A DNA stretch of 64,000 bases from Rhodobacteraceae bacterium UBA6796. Lineage in GTDB: Bacteria; Pseudomonadota; Alphaproteobacteria; Rhodobacterales; Rhodobacteraceae. The notes under the pieces are model-generated. The model had not been told where the DNA came from. It did not search any database and worked only from the letters and a program-made list of their open reading frames with translations. The DNA lies in NCBI GenBank assembly GCA_002452815.1, contig DKFM01000020.1:62001-126000 (forward strand), read 5' to 3'. Below are positions 16,619 to 23,693 of this stretch, one piece after another. The first letter of the stretch is position 1. Every line of letters starts with the position of its first letter. Made by a program: the position numbers and the translations under genes.

Positions 16619-17431
16619 GTGACCGAAACCGCGACCATTCCGCCCGTCAAGCACCTGCCCGACGCCCAGACCGTGACCGAGGTCAAACACTGGACCGACC
16701 GGCTGTTTTCCTTCCGCGTGACACGGCCGCAAACGCTGCGTTTCCGCTCGGGCGAGTTCGTGATGATCGGGCTGATGGGCGACAACGACAAACCGCTCTT
16801 GCGCGCCTATTCGATCGCCTCGCCCTCCTGGGACGAAGAGCTGGAATTCTATTCGATCAAGGTGCCGGACGGGCCGCTGACCTCGAAGCTGCAGCATATC
16901 GCGGTGGGCGATGAAATCATCCTGCGCCCGAAGCCCGTGGGCACGCTTGTGATCGACGCGCTGCTTCCGGGCAAGCGCGTGTGGTTCCTGGCCACCGGCA
17001 CCGGAATTGCGCCTTTCGCCAGCCTGATGCGCGACCCGGAAGTTTATGAAAAGTTTGACGAAGTCGTCATGATGCACACCTGCCGCACGGCCGCCGAACT
17101 GGAATACGGCCGCGAACTGGTGGAAGGGCTAAAAAACGACGAGCTGATCGGCGAGATGGTCGAGGGCAAGCTGAAATACTACCCGACCACGACGCGCGAA
17201 GAGAGCCCGTTCATGGGCCGGATCACCGACAACCTCGCGTCGGGCAAGGTGTTTTCCGACCTCGGCATCGCGCCGATGGATGCCGAACATGACCGCGCGA
17301 TGGTCTGCGGCAGCCTGGCATTCAACAAGGATGTGATGGCCGTGCTCGAAGGCTTTGGCCTGCGCGAGGGCGCCAATTCCGAACCCCGCGAATATGTGGT
17401 CGAAAAGGCCTTCGTCGGCGACGGCATCTGA
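16619..17431 (+). CDS. fpr: Ferredoxin/flavodoxin-NADP+ reductase (GTG start)
   Basis: 270-residue FAD enzyme moving electrons between NADPH and ferredoxin or flavodoxin. From VTETATIPPVKHLPDAQT it resembles, as I remember it, the R. capsulatus FPR almost residue for residue; RAYSIASP binds FAD, ATGTGIAPFASL binds NADP, and VCGSLAFN and the C-terminal VEKAFVGDGI complete the fold. GTG at 16619 is preferred over an ATG 48 bases upstream because homology begins there. An FNR-type box upstream suggests oxygen control. It may feed electrons to CysI, and also to oxidative-stress reactions. Confidence 0.93.
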   Translation: MTETATIPPVKHLPDAQTVTEVKHWTDRLFSFRVTRPQTLRFRSGEFVMIGLMGDNDKPLLRAYSIASPSWDEELEFYSIKVPDGPLTSKLQHIAVGDEIILRPKPVGTLVIDALLPGKRVWFLATGTGIAPFASLMRDPEVYEKFDEVVMMHTCRTAAELEYGRELVEGLKNDELIGEMVEGKLKYYPTTTREESPFMGRITDNLASGKVFSDLGIAPMDAEHDRAMVCGSLAFNKDVMAVLEGFGLREGANSEPREYVVEKAFVGDGI

Positions 17432-17458
17432 ACCTGCCCAGGCCTGACCCTATCCAGA

Positions 17459-17486
17459 CCGCGCCCCGCACCGGGCGCGGTTTTTT
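17459..17486 (+). terminator. Rho-independent terminator after fpr
   Basis: Stem CCGCGCCC (17459-17466) / GGGCGCGG (17473-17480), 6-base loop, followed by TTTTTT. Confidence 0.9.
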
Positions 17487-17525
17487 CATGCCACGCACAG
17501 CGCCAGAGACAAGCCCCCCGAAACG

Positions 17526-17560
17526 CAAACCGCCCCCCGGCTGCACCGGGGGGCGGCAAA
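17526..17560 (-). terminator. Terminator of the alanine-rich protein gene
   Basis: On the minus strand CCGCCCCCCGG (17556-17546) pairs with CCGGGGGGCGG (17540-17530) around a 5-base loop and is followed by TTTGCGTTT. It lies 28 bases after the stop codon at 17588. Confidence 0.75.
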
Positions 17561-17587
17561 TGTCAGACGCTTGCGCGGCAGAAAGGA

Positions 17588-18301
17588 TCAGAGACCCAGA
17601 GCGGCCTTCACCTGATCGACCACACCCGAAACCAGTTCGGGGTTGGCGGCTGCGCTGTCCACGGCGGCTTTCAGCGAGACCTTGACCGTGTCATTCAGCG
17701 CCGAGGCGTCGATGATCTCGGTCACCTTGGCGGCATCGAAGGTGTCGACGCTGAGCGCCTGCGCGGCGGTCAGCATGTCGGTGTCAAGCCCGGCAGCCGC
17801 GGCAACCGCATTGTCGGCAGCACCGGCTGCGTCGGTCGCGGCTTCGGCGGCCGCATTCGCGGCGTCGGCCGCGGCACTCGCCGCATCGGCCGCCACGGCA
17901 GCGGCGCTGTCGGTGGCTTCGGTCACAGCCGCGGCAGCGGCATCGGTGGCGGCGCCGGCCGCTTCGGTCGCAGCAGCGGCGGCATCGGTCGCGGCATCCG
18001 CGGCGGCGGTGGCGGCCTCATTCGCGGCCTCGGCCGCAGCGTCGACCGCAGCGCCGGCGGCTTCGGTTGCGGCGGTGGCGGCATCGGCGGCCGCTTCGGT
18101 GGCAGCCGTCGCAGCCTCGGTCGCGGTCTGCGCCGCGCTGTCGGCAGCCTCGGTCACGGCTTCGGTCGTGGCCGTGGCGGCATCACCGGTCGTCTCGGCT
18201 ACGTCCGACGCAGTTTCCTGCCCCACGCGGGTTTGCGTGAAATACCATGCACCCGCGGCAATTGCGGCGATCACAACGACAAGACCAAGAACTTTATTCA
18301 T
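17588..18301 (-). CDS. Membrane-anchored alanine-rich repeat protein of unknown function
   Basis: 237-residue protein with three parts. Residues 1-22 (MNKVLGLVVVIAAIAAGAWY) form one membrane anchor. Residues about 27-170 are a low-complexity run of Ala with regularly spaced Glu, Asp and Thr (AATEAA, AADAAT, AANEAA units) that contains no Lys or Arg, so it should be a long acidic helix or coiled rod outside the membrane. Residues about 170-237 (LDTDMLTAAQALSV to VDQVKAALGL) look like a small folded domain. GGGAGTGG precedes the ATG at 18301. I do not recognise a function; a periplasmic spacer or a desiccation/LEA-like protein are possibilities. Confidence 0.8.
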   Translation of the reverse strand: MNKVLGLVVVIAAIAAGAWYFTQTRVGQETASDVAETTGDAATATTEAVTEAADSAAQTATEAATAATEAAADAATAATEAAGAAVDAAAEAANEAATAAADAATDAAAAATEAAGAATDAAAAAVTEATDSAAAVAADAASAAADAANAAAEAATDAAGAADNAVAAAAGLDTDMLTAAQALSVDTFDAAKVTEIIDASALNDTVKVSLKAAVDSAAANPELVSGVVDQVKAALGL

Positions 18302-18501
18302 CTTTCCACTCCCTCGGTGTTCGGGAAAAAACGTTTCCGACTGGTATATGGCCCCCTGTATCGTGAATGAAAAGGAGTTCATCGCCCCGATTTTCCCCCT
18401 TTTCGCCGCCAAGGCCCATTCTCTCGGCGCCAAAACGCGATTGTGGTTGAAAGCCGCCGATCCCGGCTCTATTTTGCGCGCCATTCCGCACATGGCCACA
18501 G

Positions 18502-18514
18502 AAGGAACACAGCC

Positions 18515-18517
<3 letters not shown>
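18502..18517 (+). promoter_or_regulatory. Ribosome binding site and AUA start of infC
   Basis: AAGGA at 18502-18506 is 8 bases before ATA (18515-18517). The codons after ATA read [12 protein letters not shown], the usual N-terminus of Rhodobacteraceae IF3, and no ATG, GTG or TTG lies in frame at a sensible distance. A rare start codon at infC is the known basis of IF3 autoregulation in E. coli (AUU there). Confidence 0.7.
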
Positions 18518-19054
<537 letters not shown>

Positions 19055-19078
19055 CCGGCCCGTCAGCCCCCAATTTCC

Positions 19079-19107
19079 AAAGGCCCTGCCCCGCGGCGGG
19101 GCCTTTT
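19079..19107 (+). terminator. Rho-independent terminator after infC
   Basis: Outer arms AAAGGCC (19079-19085) / GGCCTTT (19100-19106) enclosing an inner GC stem, ending in TTTT. Confidence 0.85.
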
Positions 19108-19199
19108 GCCATGAACTCGCGCAGGCGTGAGGGGGCGTGATTTGATCTGCCCGCCCGGCAATGAGAGGGTGGCGCAAAGCAAGAGCAGGAGCCCCGACG

Positions 19200-19802
19200 A
19201 TGACCCGCCCCCTGACCCGCCGCATGGCATTGACCTGCGGCAGTGCCGCGCTGTTGACCGCGCCCGGCCTGCTGCGCGCGCAACAGGTCGAGATCACCGA
19301 TCAGCCGATGGCCGAGCGACCGGCACTGGTGGCCCCGCCGCAGCGCGCCAATATCTCGGCCTTCCGGCAGATCGACTGGCGCGACCATTTCGACGCGCTC
19401 GACCGGGTGACGCTGGTGGCCGACACCCGCTCGAAAGCGCTGCATTACTGGGCGAAAGACGGGGCGGATTACCGGCTTTACCCGACCTCGGTGCCGCTGA
19501 CCGAGGAACTGACCAAGCGCGGCTACACCAAGATCGTGCGCAAGAAGGTGGGGCCGGACTGGACGCCCACGCGTTCTATGATCGAACGCAACCCGGCGCT
19601 GCATTACATGCCGCCCGGCCCCGACAACCCGCTGGGCACCCATGCGATGTATCTGGGCTGGCCCGCCTATATCATCCACGGCACGCATGACACCCGCAAG
19701 ATCGGGCGCAAATCCTCGGACGGATGCATCGGGCTTTATAACGAGATGATCGCCGAACTGTTCGAGCTGTGCCCGGTCGGCACGCAGGTGCGGATCATCT
19801 GA
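19200..19802 (+). CDS. YkuD-type L,D-transpeptidase family protein
   Basis: 200-residue exported protein. The N-terminus MTRPLTRRMALTCGSAALLT to LRAQ is a signal peptide (twin arginine present but not a strict Tat motif). The YkuD domain ends with YIIHGTHDTRKIGRKSSDGCIGLYNEMI: the catalytic histidine and cysteine are present, but the usual S-H-G-C-I-R-L is S-D-G-C-I-G-L, lacking the histidine and the arginine after the cysteine. Expected role: 3-3 crosslinking or protein attachment in peptidoglycan. It ends at a bidirectional terminator facing the YeeE gene. Confidence 0.87.
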   Translation: MTRPLTRRMALTCGSAALLTAPGLLRAQQVEITDQPMAERPALVAPPQRANISAFRQIDWRDHFDALDRVTLVADTRSKALHYWAKDGADYRLYPTSVPLTEELTKRGYTKIVRKKVGPDWTPTRSMIERNPALHYMPPGPDNPLGTHAMYLGWPAYIIHGTHDTRKIGRKSSDGCIGLYNEMIAELFELCPVGTQVRII

Positions 19803-19803
19803 A

Positions 19804-19827
19804 AAAGGGGGCCCTGCGGCCCCCTTT
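19804..19827. terminator. Bidirectional terminator between the transpeptidase and YeeE genes
   Basis: AAAGGGGGCC (19804-19813) / GGCCCCCTTT (19818-19827) with a 4-base loop; A/T runs on both sides allow termination in both directions between the convergent genes. Confidence 0.9.
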
Positions 19828-19852
19828 CGCGTTTGCCGGGTCTGTTGTGGCC

Positions 19853-20443
19853 TTATTCCGCCGGGACCGTCACGGCACGGTCGCCCGCGCGCCCTTCGGG
19901 CAGCACGAAGGCCACCGCGATGAACACTAGCCCCAGCACGATCCCCACGATGTCACCCGGCAGCCCCGGGAAGAGCCCCTCGAATTTCGAGCCCGGCACC
20001 GCCCCGATGGTCACCTTGCCGCCGAGGATCGGCTCCAGCAGGCCGGTGGATTTGACCGCGTCATAGCTTTGGATATAGGCGAAGGCGCCCAGCAGGCCGC
20101 CCGCCACGAAGAACAGCGCATCGCGCCGCCCCGAGGCCAGCGCGCACAGCCCCGTGCCCGGGCAATAGCCCGACAGCGCCCAGCCGAAGCCCAGCAGCAT
20201 GCCACCCAAGAACACGCCGACATAGGCGGTTTTCACCGACATATGGCCGACATCGACGATCCCCGTCATCTGCCCCGCGAAGGTCAGCAGAAGTGCCACG
20301 CCGATCGCCAGAATGATCGCCTTCATCAGGCCCAAGGCGCGCAGCGCCAGCATCCGCCCCAGAACCGACGGGTTGGTGGCGCCGATCCGGTCAAGAACCG
20401 CGCCGAAGGCCGCGCCCACCACAAGTGCAATGAACAGTTGCAT
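19853..20443 (-). CDS. YeeE/YedE family membrane protein, second half of pair
   Basis: 196-residue integral membrane protein of the YeeE/YedE (PmpB-like) family, proposed to carry thiosulfate or other sulfur compounds. Hydrophobic segments fill most of it; the family cysteine signature is GFGWALSGYCPGTGLCALASG (about 86-105) with two cysteines. It begins 3 bases after the upstream gene, so the pair is co-translated. In single-chain relatives both halves are fused. Exact sulfur substrate unknown. Confidence 0.88.
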   Translation of the reverse strand: MQLFIALVVGAAFGAVLDRIGATNPSVLGRMLALRALGLMKAIILAIGVALLLTFAGQMTGIVDVGHMSVKTAYVGVFLGGMLLGFGWALSGYCPGTGLCALASGRRDALFFVAGGLLGAFAYIQSYDAVKSTGLLEPILGGKVTIGAVPGSKFEGLFPGLPGDIVGIVLGLVFIAVAFVLPEGRAGDRAVTVPAE

Positions 20444-20446
20444 CGT

Positions 20447-20983
20447 TCAGCCCTCCTGCTTGAACAGAATCATCGCGGTCGGAATCGCCACCAGAAAGGC
20501 GCCCGCCGCGAAGATGAAGCCGGAAACCGAGGTCTGGCTCATCCCCGACATCATGTGTCCCGAGGTGCAGCCCCCTGCGAGTCGCGCACCGTACAGCACG
20601 ATGAACCCGCCCAGGAACGCCCCGGCGAAACGTTTCGCCGCCGATGCACCGAAGTTTGCCGCCCAAAGCGACGGCACAACGCCCCCGCCGCCATAGGCCC
20701 CACGCAGCGCCGCCGACACGCCCGCGCCCAGCATCGTCGCCAGCACGAAGACCACGCCATAGTTCAGCGGATTGGCCACCGATTTGGCCACACCGTTCAG
20801 ATAGGCATTGGACGAGGTCGGCCCGTCCGGCCCCTCGACCACGATATCGGGATTGATCATGTCCCAGATCACCCCGTCGAAAACCACAAATTCGGTCGAC
20901 ATCCCGATCGGCTTCACCAGCAGCATTGCGGCGAAAAACACCAGACCGAGCATCAGCCCTCCCAGCTTCCAAGATACGGACAT
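20447..20983 (-). CDS. YeeE/YedE family membrane protein, first half of pair
   Basis: 178-residue membrane protein, partner of the gene downstream. The cysteine motif LAGGCTSGHMMSGMSQ (about 131-146) is the hallmark G-G-C-T-S-G-H of the family, matching the thiosulfate-path cysteine of TsuA-like proteins. Residues about 35-60 are a polar periplasmic-looking insertion (DGVIWDMINPDIVVEGPDG). GAGGGGCG precedes the ATG. Such pairs are often controlled by a sulfide-sensing ArsR-type repressor; none is encoded here, but an AT-rich repeat lies upstream. Confidence 0.88.
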   Translation of the reverse strand: MSVSWKLGGLMLGLVFFAAMLLVKPIGMSTEFVVFDGVIWDMINPDIVVEGPDGPTSSNAYLNGVAKSVANPLNYGVVFVLATMLGAGVSAALRGAYGGGGVVPSLWAANFGASAAKRFAGAFLGGFIVLYGARLAGGCTSGHMMSGMSQTSVSGFIFAAGAFLVAIPTAMILFKQEG

Positions 20984-21013
20984 ACGCCCCTCCTCTTAAA
21001 ACATGACATTCAC

Positions 21014-21032
21014 ATTATTGCATTGATTATTG
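21014..21032 (-). promoter_or_regulatory. AT-rich direct repeat upstream of the YeeE pair
   Basis: ATTATTG occurs at 21014-21020 and again at 21026-21032 (12-base step, about one helical turn) in an AT-rich block 31-49 bases before the start at 20983. Likely the promoter/operator region of the pair; the regulator is unknown. Confidence 0.4.
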
Positions 21033-21115
21033 ATTTCAAAAGGAAATCCACGCCGCACTGCGGCATGGACGGATTTGGGCAGATGCAGGCAATCGAAACA
21101 GGATTTCAGGGGCTG

Positions 21116-21151
21116 AAAATAAAAGCGCTGCGGGAGGGAGGCCCGCAGCGC
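21116..21151 (-). terminator. Strong terminator on the minus strand, upstream of the YeeE promoter
   Basis: Stem GCGCTGCGGG (21151-21142 read on minus) / CCCGCAGCGC (21134-21125), 7-base loop, then TTTTATTTT. No coding gene ends here, so it should terminate a non-coding RNA. A weaker TTTT run exists on the plus side too. Confidence 0.85.
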
Positions 21152-21243
21152 ATTTTGGGGATCTGGCAAGGGAGAATGCCGGTGATCCTCGGATCGGGTT
21201 TTCGGCGGCTTGCGCCGCATTTCAGGGAGATCGCAAACCCGAT
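21116..21243 (-). ncRNA. Candidate FNR-controlled trans-acting small RNA
   Basis: Predicted RNA of about 128 nt. An FNR-type box (21278-21291) centred about 41 bases before the proposed 5' end, GATACG near the -10 position, and a strong terminator at the 3' end define the unit. The 5' part can fold with ATCGGGTTT pairing AAACCCGAT around an inner GCGGC-GCAA-GCCGC hairpin. CUCCCU, complementary to Shine-Dalgarno sequences, occurs three times (complement of 21224-21229, 21169-21174 and 21135-21140), the last in the terminator loop. This resembles AbcR-type anti-SD sRNAs and, in its oxygen control, PcrZ of R. sphaeroides; identity with either is not claimed. The 5' end is inferred. Confidence 0.6.
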
Positions 21244-21277
21244 GCCCAACTCGTATCCCGCGCTGCAGGTGCAAACT

Positions 21278-21291
21278 TTGACTTAGGTCAA
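21278..21291 (-). promoter_or_regulatory. FNR-type box of the candidate small RNA
   Basis: TTGA-CCTAAG-TCAA on the minus strand, exact TTGA-N6-TCAA. It sits in a 351-base gap without a credible coding gene, about 295 bases before the YeeE start, too far for direct control of that gene but ideal for the small RNA unit. Confidence 0.6.
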
Positions 21292-21334
21292 ATTCGCCGG
21301 GGCGCGAGCTGCGACATTTTATCCAGACCCCGTC

Positions 21335-23551
21335 TTACAGATCGGCCATGGCCAGACGGATCGCGCGATTGTCGCCGCGGCGCAACGCCCAGGCCCCGAG
21401 TCGCCGCGCCAGCGCCGTGTGACCGCGCGCCACGGCACGGTTGAACAGCTCGCGCTGATAGCGCGGAAAATCGCGCCGCGCCCGCAGGCGGCGATAGAAC
21501 CCCGCCTCGGTCAACGTGCCGTCCAGCGCACCAAGGATGATCGGCGACAGAATGCCCATCTGATGCAACGACGAGCCCAGCCGGTGCCCCATCAGCGGCG
21601 CGCGCAGGCGCATCACGTTTTCGCCCTCGAACCGCGCCACATGGCCTGCGTCCAGGGGTTCATAGGGATCATACAGGATCGACACGCGCCGCGCCGTGCG
21701 CGAGGCCTGCGCCGCATCGCCGTATTTTCCGGAAAAATCCGCGCCCCAGGCGGTTTTATAGCGCGTCTCCCAAGGCACCAGTGTCTTGTCGAGCGTGGAC
21801 TGCGGCGAGATCACCACCACATCAGCGCCGGGATGGGCCGCGCAGAAGGCGCAGGCCGCATAGCCCCCCATCGAGGCGCCATAGAACACCACGCGCTCGA
21901 ACTGGTTGAAGAAGCCCTCTGTCGCCAGCCGGTCGAATTCGTCGCTGACCCAGGGGTCGCGATACCAGGTCCAGCCGCCCGCCATCACGCCCAGCATCGA
22001 CCAGCCCTGTTTTTCAATGAACTCAAACCCCCAGGGGCGGCGGGTGTCGCGCTTGTTCATCGCGATGTCGAGGTTGTCGAAGGTCACCACCAGCGTGCGC
22101 CCGCGCGGAATATACAGGAACGAATGGCTGCCGTTGTCGGTATAAAACCCGTCGGGCCCCGCCAGTCCGCGCGCGATTTCGGCCCAGCCGGCATCGGTTT
22201 CGGGCGCCGGCGGATTGGGGGTGAACAGCACCCGCGTCGTCTTCCCGCCGCCACCATCGGCCCAGTCGCTCAGCGTCTCGGTCGTGCCTTGGGGCTTGAG
22301 GAACGGATAGGCGCCCGAGCCCTTGCGGATGTCCAGCACCATCCGGCTGTCGGCGTGCAGGCCCGCATCAAGAACGGGCTGCAAGTGCTTGACCTTGTTC
22401 ACATCGCCAAAGCCCGCAATGTTGAACAACAGGTCCACCGGCTTCAGATCGGCGGCGCGGGCGACGTGATGGATGCGCGCCGGATCGACGCCGCGGCCCT
22501 CCAGATAGGCGCGATAACCCGCCACCCAGTCCGAGGGCGCGTCCGGCCATTTACCATTGGGCAGAAGGTCGATCAGCGTGATGTCGCAATCCCATTTGTC
22601 ATGCGCCGCCAGCACCTGCGCGGGCGCGGTGCCGCCCAGATCCGCGACAGTGGACACCGCCGAAAGCCCCAGCCTCTCCAGCAGGCTACCATCCGCCGCA
22701 GGCGTGTCGAAAACCAGCTTCGCGCGCCCCTTGATCGGGGCAAACTCGGGCCGGATGCCATGCTTTTTCAACAGCTTGTCAAGGAAACTGCCGTCGCGCG
22801 GAATGCCGTTGAAGCGCAGCCCCAGCTCGCGCTTGTTCGAGGCCCACAGATGCAGCGCAGTGGTCTGCCCGGTCAGCGCCGCCTCGACGCGGGCGGCATC
22901 GCGGATCATCTTGGTGCGCTCGGGGAACGGCACGGGATAGAAGGCATCCATCGGCTGCACCTGATCCAGAAGCCCGTGTTTGGCGACGAAATGGGTGATC
23001 ATCATCGGCCCCCAGACGCCCCAGGGCTGCGCGCTGACATGCACGGGCGTGCCCGCCGCGGCCGCCGCGCGATATTCCTCTTGCAGTTTGGGCTTGATGA
23101 AGCTGGGGATGGCGTAGCGATCCTCCATGAACGCCAGCAGATCGGCCACGATCGCGCTGTCGGCGGGCAGGCCCAGCACCGCGTTGTTCACCCGGGTCGA
23201 ATTGGGCAGCTCGAACCCCATCACATAGTCACTGTCATAGTCCATCGGCCGGTGGCAATAGACATCGGTGTCGACCCAGATCATCCCCGGGTTCTGCGCG
23301 ATCATGTGGATGCGGAAGTAATCGGCGAACAGCGCGAAACTGTCCTTCTTCTCGTATTTGATGAAATCGTCGGTATCCAGAACCTCGCGCCCGTCGCGCC
23401 GGATCACGCCCTCGGGGACATTCGGGATGTCCTCGTAGGAAAACAGCGTGATCTTCTGTCCCGCATCGACAAAGCTTTTCAGGCAAAGCTGCTCCATCCA
23501 GCTTAGCGCGCCGCCAATCCACAGCGTGCCAACCTCACGCACTCGTCCCAT
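21335..23551 (-). CDS. Three-domain glycosyltransferase / methyltransferase-like / alpha-beta-hydrolase-like protein
   Basis: 738-residue cytoplasmic protein without signal peptide. Residues 1-245 are a GT32-like sugar-transferase domain with the DXD motif in IWVDTDVYCH and the substrate-shaped DYFRIHMI helix. Residues about 260-450 look like a Rossmann/methyltransferase-like domain (TVADLGG, ITLIDLLP, DLLFNIAGFGD), with no certain SAM motif. Residues about 460-738 are an alpha/beta-hydrolase-like domain with nucleophile elbow YGASMGGYAACAF, an acidic candidate in YDPYEPLDAGH and a histidine in MGHRLGSSLHQMG. The last domain is homologous to the 321-residue protein at 27412. Probable role: building or decorating a surface glycan or glycoprotein; substrate unknown. 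Confidence 0.72.
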   Translation of the reverse strand: MGRVREVGTLWIGGALSWMEQLCLKSFVDAGQKITLFSYEDIPNVPEGVIRRDGREVLDTDDFIKYEKKDSFALFADYFRIHMIAQNPGMIWVDTDVYCHRPMDYDSDYVMGFELPNSTRVNNAVLGLPADSAIVADLLAFMEDRYAIPSFIKPKLQEEYRAAAAAGTPVHVSAQPWGVWGPMMITHFVAKHGLLDQVQPMDAFYPVPFPERTKMIRDAARVEAALTGQTTALHLWASNKRELGLRFNGIPRDGSFLDKLLKKHGIRPEFAPIKGRAKLVFDTPAADGSLLERLGLSAVSTVADLGGTAPAQVLAAHDKWDCDITLIDLLPNGKWPDAPSDWVAGYRAYLEGRGVDPARIHHVARAADLKPVDLLFNIAGFGDVNKVKHLQPVLDAGLHADSRMVLDIRKGSGAYPFLKPQGTTETLSDWADGGGGKTTRVLFTPNPPAPETDAGWAEIARGLAGPDGFYTDNGSHSFLYIPRGRTLVVTFDNLDIAMNKRDTRRPWGFEFIEKQGWSMLGVMAGGWTWYRDPWVSDEFDRLATEGFFNQFERVVFYGASMGGYAACAFCAAHPGADVVVISPQSTLDKTLVPWETRYKTAWGADFSGKYGDAAQASRTARRVSILYDPYEPLDAGHVARFEGENVMRLRAPLMGHRLGSSLHQMGILSPIILGALDGTLTEAGFYRRLRARRDFPRYQRELFNRAVARGHTALARRLGAWALRRGDNRAIRLAMADL

Positions 23552-23693
23552 GCTCTGCCCTCACACGTTTTGCCGCATCCTGCCCGAGATGCATTGATTT
23601 TCCAATGACAAAGCGGGGCGCGCGGGCGCGCACGGATTTGCGGGCCGGGGCAATCGTGTTAGGACAGGCCAAAGCGTGGAAGGGTGTGGGCAG

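Noticed and set aside
20996..21274. 92-codon minus-strand frame in the gap upstream of the YeeE pair
   Set aside because: It runs through a strong terminator hairpin and its predicted protein has no family or bias typical of coding; the small RNA interpretation fits better.
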